Source: Gammaproteobacteria bacterium (GTDB taxonomy: Bacteria > Pseudomonadota > Gammaproteobacteria > Chromatiales > Chromatiaceae). From it: a DNA stretch of 5,245 bases. The DNA lies in assembly GCA_030594925.1 (NCBI GenBank), contig JAUVEG010000116.1, positions 1 through 5,245 of the forward strand, read 5' to 3'. Under the pieces are notes generated by a model, which saw nothing but the letters and a program-made list of their open reading frames with translations, did no database searches and was not told where the DNA came from. Shown piece after piece: positions 1 to 5,148 of the stretch (its first letter is position 1; each line of letters begins with the position of its first letter). The position numbers and the translations under genes were made by a program.

Positions 1-738
1 GATAGCCGCTGTCCTATCGTGGACACCTGGTGGCAGACCGAAACCGGCGGCCACATGATTACGCCGCTGCCCGGCGCAACTCCGCTGAAGCCGGGGTCTG
101 CAAGCATGCCATTCTTTGGCGTAGAGCCGGTATTGATGGACGAAGAGGGTGATGAACTGGAAGGCGCCACCTCCGGTAACCTGGCCATCAAACATCCGTG
201 GCCGGGGATGATGCGCACCCTCTATGGCGACCATGCCCGCTTTGTCGATACCTATTTCTCCATGTACCCCGGCTACTACTTCACCGGTGACGGCTGCCGC
301 CGCGACGAGGATGGCTACTACTGGATCACCGGACGTGTCGATGATGTGCTGAATGTCTCCGGCCACCGTCTGGGAACTGCTGAGATTGAATCAGCCCTGG
401 TGCTGCATGACAAGGTCGCCGAGGCTGCAGTGGTGGGTTACCCCCATGAGATTACCGGCCAGGCCATTTACGCCTATGTGACGCTGATGGCTGGAGAGAA
501 AGGCAGCGATGAACTGCGTGATGAGCTGATCAAACTGGTGCGCACCGAGATCGGTCCGATCGCCAAGGTCAATCTGCTGCAGTGGGCGCCCGGTCTGCCG
601 AAGACCCGTTCCGGTAAAATCATGCGTCGTATTCTGCGCAAACTCGCAGAGAATGAACTGCAGAGCCTTGGCGATACCTCCACGCTTGCGGATCCATCGG
701 TCGTCGACAACCTGATTGAGAACCGCCTCAACAAATAA
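1..738 (+). CDS. acs: Acetyl-CoA synthetase, C-terminal part (5' end outside window)
   Basis: AMP-forming acetate:CoA ligase, which converts acetate, ATP and CoA to acetyl-CoA, AMP and pyrophosphate in the cytoplasm. The reading frame is open from base 1 and gives about 245 residues of a protein that is usually near 650. Visible in order are the adenylate-forming core motif [11 protein letters not shown] (bases 19-51), [18 protein letters not shown] (bases 271-324), the hinge [15 protein letters not shown] (bases 331-375) that separates the large domain from the mobile C-terminal domain, and [17 protein letters not shown] near the end. The lysine of SGKIMRR (bases 616-618) is the position that in this family is catalytic for adenylation and is switched off by acetylation. 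This part is intact with no frameshift. The frame ends in TAA, and repeat DNA follows within 10 bases. Propionyl-CoA synthetase is less likely because the match to Acs motifs is very close. The true start lies upstream of the window. Confidence 0.96.
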   Translation, partial: DSRCPIVDTWWQTETGGHMITPLPGATPLKPGSASMPFFGVEPVLMDEEGDELEGATSGNLAIKHPWPGMMRTLYGDHARFVDTYFSMYPGYYFTGDGCRRDEDGYYWITGRVDDVLNVSGHRLGTAEIESALVLHDKVAEAAVVGYPHEITGQAIYAYVTLMAGEKGSDELRDELIKLVRTEIGPIAKVNLLQWAPGLPKTRSGKIMRRILRKLAENELQSLGDTSTLADPSVVDNLIENRLNK

Positions 739-746
739 AGTACCGT

Positions 747-820
747 CCTCACCCCGGTCCTCTCCCGGTGGGAGAGGGAGTTTAAACCCCTTCTCCCTCC
801 GGGAAAAGGTTGGGATGAGG
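747..820. repeat. Inverted-repeat element, 74 bp (CCTCACCCC / GGGATGAGG type)
   Basis: The outer arms pair imperfectly: 747-766 (starting CCTCACCCC) against 801-820 (ending GGGATGAGG). Inside lies a perfect 7-bp hairpin, CTCTCCC-ggt-GGGAGAG (760-776), and a second, weaker hairpin, TTCTCCC-tcc-GGGAAAA (791-807), so the element can fold as a cloverleaf or cruciform. It begins eight bases after the acs stop codon. No T-tract follows the hairpins, so it is not a classic intrinsic terminator, although it could stabilise the 3' end of the acs mRNA. This style of C/T-rich inverted repeat is, from memory, scattered through many proteobacterial genomes; copy number here cannot be seen from one window. 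Confidence 0.72.
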
Positions 821-881
821 GGGATTTCAAGGTCTAGTGAGACCAGGTCTCAGACTGACGACACTTGAAAATGATCATTTT

Positions 882-942
882 CTCTCGCCAAGACGCAAAG
901 ACCGCAAAGGTTTTCTTGGCGAGCTTAGCGTCTTTGCGAGAG
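882..942. repeat. Inverted-repeat element, 61 bp (CTCTCGCCAAGACGC / GCGTCTTTGCGAGAG)
   Basis: The arms 882-896 and 928-942 match in 14 of 15 positions when one is reverse-complemented. The interior repeats the words GCAAAG and GGCGAG. It is unrelated in sequence to the 74-bp element upstream. The left edge is shared with a perfect 16-bp palindrome (867-882, GAAAATGATCATTTTC). From memory, this 'CGCAAAGACGCAAAG' type of sequence is a common dispersed intergenic repeat in bacteria. It lies about 65 bases before the NYN gene, so the promoter of that gene must lie in or next to it. A weak -35/-10 pair (TTGTTG at 946-951, TAAAGA at 968-973, 16-bp spacer) can be drawn just downstream but is not convincing. 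Confidence 0.7.
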
Positions 943-995
943 TTATTGTTGTAATTTGACTCATTTGTAAAGATGTTGGCCACTCAAGGATTACT

Positions 996-1001
996 AGGGA
1001 G
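996..1001 (+). promoter_or_regulatory. Ribosome binding site of the NYN gene
   Basis: AGGGAG lies six bases upstream of the ATG at 1008. It is the clearest Shine-Dalgarno sequence in the window and fixes the start of the NYN-CSD protein. Confidence 0.7.
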
Positions 1002-1007
1002 AACTCT

Positions 1008-1826
1008 ATGTCCATCAAAGTCGGCGTCTTTGTCGATTCTGAAAACGCCCGCCTTAATGGCGGCTATCATCTCCGTTACGATGTTCTACGCCGCTTTGCG
1101 GAGCGTGGTGATCGCAACCTGATTCGTCTCAACACCTACATGGCATTTGACAAGGAACTTGCCGGTAATGATAGTGAATATGCAAGAAAATCCTACACGC
1201 ATCAACAGATTGCACGCCAGTTCGGCTGGAAAGTGAATATCAGGGATGTACGTCGCACGACCAATGATGAGGATCAAACCACGGTAGAGAGCAGTTCAAA
1301 TCTAAGCATCGCAGTCGATGCACTGCTGCAGGCGGAGCATCTCGATGAGATTCTCCTGGTAACAGGCGATGGTGATTTCCTGCCTCTTGTCAGCGCCATT
1401 CAAAGCAGGGGACGTCGCGTGGAGCTGCTTGGCTTTGACCATGTTGCAACGCAATTGCAACGTCAGGTCGATGCTTTCCACTCTGGTTTCCTTACCCCGA
1501 ATCTGATTCCAATCGCCTATGAACCCAAAAATGCATGGGGACGCACCGGCTCCTGTGTGCGCGGTGTCTGCACAAAATGGTTTACGGAGAAGGGCTATGG
1601 TTTTCTCAGCTTTCTCGATCGCATCGATGGCAACAACTGGATCACCAACACCCGCGTCAAGGAGTCACCCTGGACCAGCGCCTTCTGTCACATCAACGAA
1701 ATCTCCTCGGATGTCAATGAGGAGGATCTGATACATGGCGATACGGTGCTTGAATTCTATATTCAGGAGAGTCCGCAGGATGCCGACGGCCTGGTTGCGC
1801 AGAATGTGCGTTTGGTGCAGGCGTAA
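1008..1826 (+). CDS. NYN-domain (LabA/DUF88-like) putative RNase with C-terminal cold-shock-like domain
   Basis: A 272-residue cytoplasmic protein. Residues 4-165 form a NYN (PIN-like) nuclease domain. The acidic residues expected to bind metal are visible: D10 in VFVDSEN, D104 in SIAVDALLQ, and D121/D123 in LLVTGDGDFLPLV, followed by the family-typical GRRVELLGF strand. Residues about 184-271 resemble a cold-shock/S1-like nucleic-acid-binding fold: CTKWFTEKGYGFLSF corresponds to the KWFN and RNP1 region, AFCHINEIS (225-233) to RNP2, and GDTVLEF..QNVRLV to the last strands. An insert (about 204-222) lengthens the loop between RNP1 and RNP2. NYN proteins are established or predicted RNases; single-strand RNA targeting through the cold-shock part is inferred. 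The start is supported by AGGGAG at 996-1001, six bases before ATG. The gene appears to be monocistronic and convergent with the DUF3108 gene. The substrate is unknown. Confidence 0.85.
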   Translation: MSIKVGVFVDSENARLNGGYHLRYDVLRRFAERGDRNLIRLNTYMAFDKELAGNDSEYARKSYTHQQIARQFGWKVNIRDVRRTTNDEDQTTVESSSNLSIAVDALLQAEHLDEILLVTGDGDFLPLVSAIQSRGRRVELLGFDHVATQLQRQVDAFHSGFLTPNLIPIAYEPKNAWGRTGSCVRGVCTKWFTEKGYGFLSFLDRIDGNNWITNTRVKESPWTSAFCHINEISSDVNEEDLIHGDTVLEFYIQESPQDADGLVAQNVRLVQA

Positions 1827-1841
1827 CAACAAAATTTATTT

Positions 1842-2013
1842 GTAACTATTCAGCACATTCGGGACCGTCACTGCTACCGGGCATATCTTGCGGAAAATGC
1901 CGTAAATACATCCATGTAGGCTCGTGTCGGCATCCATGCCTCCAACGTTTCCTCCAGATACACCCGATAGCAGTGACTTATTTGCTGGTTTTAGAAGATG
2001 CTGAATAGTTACC
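1842..2013. mobile_element. MITE-like non-autonomous element, 172 bp, with 14-bp TIRs and 8-bp target duplication
   Basis: Perfect 14-bp terminal inverted repeats GTAACTATTCAGCA (1842-1855) and TGCTGAATAGTTAC (1999-2012) bound the element. A second nested pair, 1867-1881 and 1963-1977 (GTCACTGCTACCGGG against CCCGATAGCAGTGAC), matches in 14 of 15 positions. The core has two small hairpins sharing the centre CATCCATG: TACAT-cc-ATGTA (1907-1918) and GGCAT-cc-ATGCC (1929-1940). The 8-mer ATTTATTT occurs directly on both sides (1834-1841 and 2014-2021), as expected of a target-site duplication. There is no transposase gene or credible ORF, so movement would depend on a transposase elsewhere. It lies between two convergent genes and the right duplication contains the stop codon of the DUF3108 gene. 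The exact right end is uncertain by one base (C2013). Confidence 0.78.
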
Positions 2014-2015
2014 AT

Positions 2016-2858
2016 TTATTTTAAGATAAAACGTGCAGAGCCAAAACTACTGTCAATTTCAATCTTCACTGGAATATGCCTGCTATCCCTGGAGACCCAC
2101 GCAAAGAGTGACACCGTGTCATCCCCTTTTTCAAGCTCGTCGACCCTGATTTTCCAGGTTTTCCAGCGCTTGCCGGCAGCTTTGACCTCCTCTGCTGCAA
2201 TGACAGCGACACGAAACTCAAGCTGATTCTTTCCATTGGTTCCCGGGAAAGATGCCGTATACCCTTTTTTCAATGCAGCTGAACGAACAATCTGCAGCAA
2301 CGCCAGGCGGTCAATGGAGTGTTTGGCAACAGGCTTGCGCTTCACTTTTTTCACTCTGATTTTCCCAGCCGGCTTGTGATCTGTAGCAACAAACTGCTTC
2401 ACTGATTCAGGAAGCGGTTCACCTTTAGACCAGAGCTTATAGAAATCCACCATGGTTCCACCATCAGGAATCACGGTCAGGGAGTGCTTGTACCCATAGG
2501 GTTGGTATTTATCACTGTATTTTTTCTCGCGCATCTCAAACGCAAGTGTACGCGCAGGTTTCAGGCGGTAGAAACTGCGATAGTGAAAACGGACCTTGAA
2601 GATGGCTTCCAGCATCGCATACCCCCTGGAACTCATCGTGGTTCTGGACATCATGCAGCTGCCTCTGCCGGAACAATCAGCGACCTTCACAGTCTCGATC
2701 GTTGCCCTGGAGACGTCCGTCCAGGAGTAACCGGATAACATTCCCTTGTACTCAACCAGATAGTCGAGCTTTTCAGCTGCACTGAGTGACAACGGCGTCA
2801 GCAGCAGCGTTATAATAATGGACGATTTTAAAAACACATTGACTCTCGGATAAAACAT
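2016..2858 (-). CDS. DUF3108 family periplasmic protein
   Basis: A 280-residue exported protein of unknown function. The N-terminus is a Sec signal peptide: basic residues R5 and K11, a hydrophobic core SIIITLLLTPLSL, and a likely signal peptidase I site after A27 or A28. C62 and C68 (CSGRGSC) could form a disulfide in the periplasm. A strongly basic stretch (about 166-179, KIRVKKVKRKPVAK) separates the N-terminal half from the C-terminal DUF3108-type half, recognised by DRLALLQIVRSAALKKGY (183-200), the KTWKIRV strand, and FAWVSRDSRHIPVKIEI (252-268). The start at 2858 overlaps the divergent oxygenase gene and has no clear ribosome site. A GTG at 2837-2835, preceded by GAGAG five bases upstream, would still give a complete signal peptide and may be the true start. 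The stop codon lies inside the right target duplication of the adjoining MITE-like element. The family assignment is from memory of its pattern. Confidence 0.78.
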   Translation of the reverse strand: MFYPRVNVFLKSSIIITLLLTPLSLSAAEKLDYLVEYKGMLSGYSWTDVSRATIETVKVADCSGRGSCMMSRTTMSSRGYAMLEAIFKVRFHYRSFYRLKPARTLAFEMREKKYSDKYQPYGYKHSLTVIPDGGTMVDFYKLWSKGEPLPESVKQFVATDHKPAGKIRVKKVKRKPVAKHSIDRLALLQIVRSAALKKGYTASFPGTNGKNQLEFRVAVIAAEEVKAAGKRWKTWKIRVDELEKGDDTVSLFAWVSRDSRHIPVKIEIDSSFGSARFILK

Positions 2859-3402
2859 GTTGGATATGCAACTGCTTCAGGATGGCATCTACAGCTGTCG
2901 CCTGCCGGCTACACCCCGCTATCTTGATGAGATCATAAAGGGTTTCAGACGCCTGGAAAATGCCGAAGATACCAGAAAATCACACTTTTTTGATGGTCGA
3001 TATGAAAACATCTATCCATCCCGCGATGCATTCACGGAGATTGAACCACTGCTCGAGGTGATTTTTGACTGCGCACACCAGGTTCCCGGGAAGGATCAGT
3101 CACTGGAGATCAGTTTCTGGTTCAACCAGATGCAACCGGGTCACTCAACAACTTTGCACACCCATGACGACGGCTATGAACTGATCTCCGGCGTCTACTA
3201 CCTGGATGTTCCCGAAGGGTCGGGGGATATCCTCTTGCATCTGCCTGAGCAGCTGCTGAAAATCTCCCCGCAAGCAGGATTGATGTTGATGTTCCCTCCG
3301 GATCTTGCGCATGAGGTTACGCGCAATAACAGCAATCGTTCACGTCTGTCGATGGCGTTCAATATCGGACCCCAGAAAATAGGACTGAGTACTGAGACGT
3401 GA
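2857..3402 (+). CDS. Putative 2OG-Fe(II) oxygenase (double-stranded beta-helix fold)
   Basis: A 181-residue soluble protein with the signature of 2-oxoglutarate/iron dioxygenases related to the prolyl 4-hydroxylase-like putative oxygenases (TIGR02466-like). Candidate iron ligands are H103 and D105 (HDD, an HxD motif) within TLHTHDDGYELISGVYYLDV, and H152 in PPDLAHEV; R163 in NRSRLSMAFNIGP is the likely 2-oxoglutarate carboxylate anchor. SGVYYLDVPEGSGDI and SPQAGLMLMFPPDLAHEVTRN are the typical strand and turn sequences. The substrate is unknown. No signal peptide is seen, so it is probably cytoplasmic. The first ATG (2857) overlaps the divergent DUF3108 start, and only a weak GGA at 2848-2850 precedes it; ATG at 2866 is an alternative. 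The final residues KIGLSTET and the stop codon come from the inverted repeat that follows. Confidence 0.75.
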   Translation: MLDMQLLQDGIYSCRLPATPRYLDEIIKGFRRLENAEDTRKSHFFDGRYENIYPSRDAFTEIEPLLEVIFDCAHQVPGKDQSLEISFWFNQMQPGHSTTLHTHDDGYELISGVYYLDVPEGSGDILLHLPEQLLKISPQAGLMLMFPPDLAHEVTRNNSNRSRLSMAFNIGPQKIGLSTET

Positions 3403-3482
3403 GGACTGAGAGAAGATATAGGAGTGGGTTCCTCAGTCCTCAGCACTCGTTACTCAGTACTATCTCTTTTCAGTCCTATTTT
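3376..3482. repeat. Long imperfect inverted repeat of 7-bp units between convergent genes
   Basis: The left arm has four consecutive 7-mers: GACTGAG (3383-3389), TACTGAG (3390-3396), ACGTGAG (3397-3403) and GACTGAG (3404-3410). The right arm has their counterparts: CTCAGTC, CTCAGCA, CTCGTTA and CTCAGTA (3432-3459). Exact inverted matches between the arms are 3376-3388 with 3470-3482 (AAAATAGGACTGA on each gene's coding strand), 3388-3396 with 3453-3461, and 3400-3410 with 3432-3442. The loop between is about 20 bases. The stop codon of the oxygenase (3400-3402) lies in the left arm and that of exonuclease I (3450-3452) in the right arm, in the one degenerate 7-mer of each arm. The structure could terminate or protect transcripts from both directions. 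It resembles dispersed CTCAGTACT-type repeats, but copy number cannot be judged here. Confidence 0.75.
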
Positions 3483-4895
3483 TCGTGGCCATTTCTCCAT
3501 CTCATTTAAAATGCGCTGCTTCTCCTCTGTCAGGTCATCCGTTCGCAACTCGGCGATTAACTCCTGATAGGTCTCCAGCGTCAGCGAGGCGCCCTCCTCT
3601 CCGCGCAAATTTCTGACGTCGCAAAACTCGCGCCACCTCTGCTGCTCATCGTCTGTCAGGCTCTCCGGCCAGTTGCGTGCGCGATAGCGGAAATAGAGCT
3701 GCTGCAGACGCTTGTCGGCAAAGCCCGGCTGCCACCCGGCAAGCTGTTGAGGTGATGACTCCCGCACCTGCTCGCTCAGCCCTTTATCCCGATTGTTCAG
3801 AAAGCCTTCATAGAGGGCGGCATCAACATCCGCTTGTTCAAACTCTCTGCGCTTGTTGAACACCTCGGTCAATGTCGCCACGATTCCCTGGTCATCCAGC
3901 AGCTGCTGTCGATATTGCGCAGCGCTGTCAAGATCGATGATCCAGCGTTCGGCCATCTCTTCACTCAAGGTCGAGAGCGGCGCCAACGCCGGAGACTTGT
4001 TGATCTGCACGGTTTTCAGCGGCGGACGCTCTTCACCCTCGGCAAGATCATCCTTTGGTGTATACAACAACCGCTGGATCTCATCGGCTGATAATTTCAG
4101 CATCTGATTCGGAGAGTGGCGCAGATCATAGACCACGATCGCATTCTTGTTGAGCGGATGCTGAATGAGTGGAATCACAGGCGCAATACAGCCCAGGGTG
4201 GCGGGATACATGCCGGTAATATGCAGCAGCATCTCCTGCTTCGCCAGATCAAGCAGTTGTGCAACCTTGCGTTTGTTGCGCAGCTCAAAGTAGTAGTCGT
4301 AGAGACGCGGCTGATGCTTCCTGATCAACCTTGCCATCTCGATAGTTGCACGCACATCAGCCAGGGCATCGTGCGCATCTTCATGGGAGATATTATTGGC
4401 GACTGTCAGCTGGTCGAGCCGGAAACCAGGAATCCCCGGCTCACGCTCCCACCAGTTGATGCCTTCGGGACGCAATGCATGCGTCATGCGCACCAGGTCC
4501 AGAATATCCCAGCGGCTGTTGCCATTCTGCCATTCGCGCGCATAGGGATCGAAGTAGTTGCGGTAGAAGCCGAAACGGGTCACTTCATCATCGAAGCGCA
4601 GGCTGTTGTAGCCAACGCCACAGGTGCCCGGGCGCGAAAACTGCTCATGAATGACCGCGAAAAACTCCGCTTCATTGACCCCTTTTTCCGCCATCTGCTG
4701 CGGCGTAATTCCAGTGACCATGGCAGACCCGGGGTTCGGCAGAAAATCCGCTGTCGGACGGCAGTAGAGCATCACCGGATCATCGATGATATTGAGATCC
4801 GTATCGGTGCGAATCGCTGCAAACTGACAGGCGCGGTCAACACGGGGATTCACCCCCCAGGTTTCATAGTCGTGCCACAGCAGGGTTGTTTCCAT
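3450..4895 (-). CDS. sbcB: Exodeoxyribonuclease I (3'-5' ssDNA exonuclease)
   Basis: Degrades single-stranded DNA processively from 3' ends; in E. coli it acts in recombination, mismatch repair and suppression of recBC defects. The 481 residues compare with 475 in E. coli. The DEDDh catalytic set is complete: D9 and E11 (WHDYETWG), D102 (RFDDEVTRFGFYRNYFDPY region), H175 and D180 (HDALADV), equal to E. coli D15, E17, D108, H181 and D186. NSRWDILDLVR and ALRPEGINWWE follow the family closely. Beyond the nuclease domain come the SH3-like and C-terminal helical regions, with YRARNWPESLTDDEQQRW near the end. The ATG at 4895 is the only plausible start because an in-frame TGA lies four codons upstream; the ribosome site is weak (GAG about nine bases away). 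The last residues, KIGLKRDSTE, are encoded by the inverted repeat and extend past where the E. coli protein ends. Confidence 0.96.
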   Translation of the reverse strand: METTLLWHDYETWGVNPRVDRACQFAAIRTDTDLNIIDDPVMLYCRPTADFLPNPGSAMVTGITPQQMAEKGVNEAEFFAVIHEQFSRPGTCGVGYNSLRFDDEVTRFGFYRNYFDPYAREWQNGNSRWDILDLVRMTHALRPEGINWWEREPGIPGFRLDQLTVANNISHEDAHDALADVRATIEMARLIRKHQPRLYDYYFELRNKRKVAQLLDLAKQEMLLHITGMYPATLGCIAPVIPLIQHPLNKNAIVVYDLRHSPNQMLKLSADEIQRLLYTPKDDLAEGEERPPLKTVQINKSPALAPLSTLSEEMAERWIIDLDSAAQYRQQLLDDQGIVATLTEVFNKRREFEQADVDAALYEGFLNNRDKGLSEQVRESSPQQLAGWQPGFADKRLQQLYFRYRARNWPESLTDDEQQRWREFCDVRNLRGEEGASLTLETYQELIAELRTDDLTEEKQRILNEMEKWPRKIGLKRDSTE

Positions 4896-4927
4896 GGTTA
4901 TGTCTCATTGCATATTTGTTAATACCC

Positions 4928-4992
4928 GTAGGGTGCAATAAGCTCCGCGCATTGCACCGAAAAATGGTGGGATGCGCTCCGTTTATGCCACT
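4928..4992. repeat. Inverted-repeat element (GTAGGGTGCAATAAGC type)
   Basis: A perfect 8-bp inverted pair, GGTGCAAT (4932-4939) and ATTGCACC (4951-4958), is followed by a second, looser hairpin running from GGTGGGATGCG (4966 on) to ATGCCACT (4985-4992). It starts about 30 bases upstream of the sbcB start codon, so the sbcB promoter must lie within or beyond it. The wording is like a dispersed intergenic repeat I remember from several gammaproteobacteria; this is recollection, not a search result. No coding potential is seen. Confidence 0.55.
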
Positions 4993-5011
4993 CTGCAGGT
5001 CTGTTTTTTCT

Positions 5012-5080
5012 ACAGATGCAGCTAAACACAGATTAAAAAAATGTCATCATATCTGTGTGCATCTGTGTTTATCTGTGGTT
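5012..5080. repeat. ACAGAT-type repeat with 10-bp tandem period and inverted copy
   Basis: Three tandem 10-bp units begin with ATCTGTG at 5051, 5061 and 5071 (ATCTGTGTGC, ATCTGTGTTT, ATCTGTGGTT). An inverted copy precedes them: AAACACAGAT (5024-5033) is the exact reverse complement of ATCTGTGTTT (5061-5070), and a further ACAGAT sits at 5012-5017. The A/T-rich loop is about 17 bases from the inner unit. It resembles the dispersed CCACAGATAAACACAGATG repeats found between genes in many bacteria. It lies downstream of the rplS terminator and upstream of sbcB. No gene is seen in the 4896-5148 spacer. Confidence 0.65.
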
Positions 5081-5099
5081 GATATTTTATTTTCTATGC

Positions 5100-5128
5100 A
5101 AAAAAAAGCCGCAACCAATGGCTGCGGC
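5100..5128 (-). terminator. Intrinsic (Rho-independent) terminator of rplS
   Basis: Read on the minus strand, GCCGCAGCC-att-GGTTGCGGC forms a 9-bp stem with one G-T wobble and a 3-base loop, followed at once by eight T residues (5107-5100). It begins 20 bases after the rplS stop codon. The strong GC stem and uninterrupted T-tract make this the only textbook terminator in the window; it should end the ribosomal protein transcript before the repeats and sbcB. Confidence 0.9.
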
Positions 5129-5148
5129 CCTCTTCAGCACAGGCTGAA

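Noticed and set aside
474..830. Minus-strand open frame of 118 codons across the acs 3' end
   Set aside because: It is antisense to conserved Acs coding sequence and its start region is in the inverted repeat; low-complexity Ser/Arg-rich translation typical of a shadow frame.
1827..2015. Small RNA or riboswitch in the NYN/DUF3108 spacer
   Set aside because: The folding is fully explained by nested inverted repeats of a MITE-like element with terminal repeats and a target duplication, and it lies between 3' ends, not in a leader.
2484..2738. Plus-strand open frame of 84 codons inside the DUF3108 gene
   Set aside because: Shadow of the minus-strand gene, with no ribosome site and no recognisable domain.
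2839..2867. Possible sigma-70 promoter TTGACT with GGATAT 17 bp downstream
   Set aside because: The -10 would overlap the oxygenase start codons, so a transcript from it would miss the start of the gene.
4116..4922. Long open frame on the plus strand (268 codons) opposite sbcB
   Set aside because: It is antisense to a well-conserved exonuclease I with all catalytic residues in place, and its translation matches no family I recognise.
5051..5080. CRISPR-like array from the ATCTGTG units
   Set aside because: Units are 10 bp with no spacers of CRISPR length and no cas genes nearby; a simple tandem and inverted repeat explains it.
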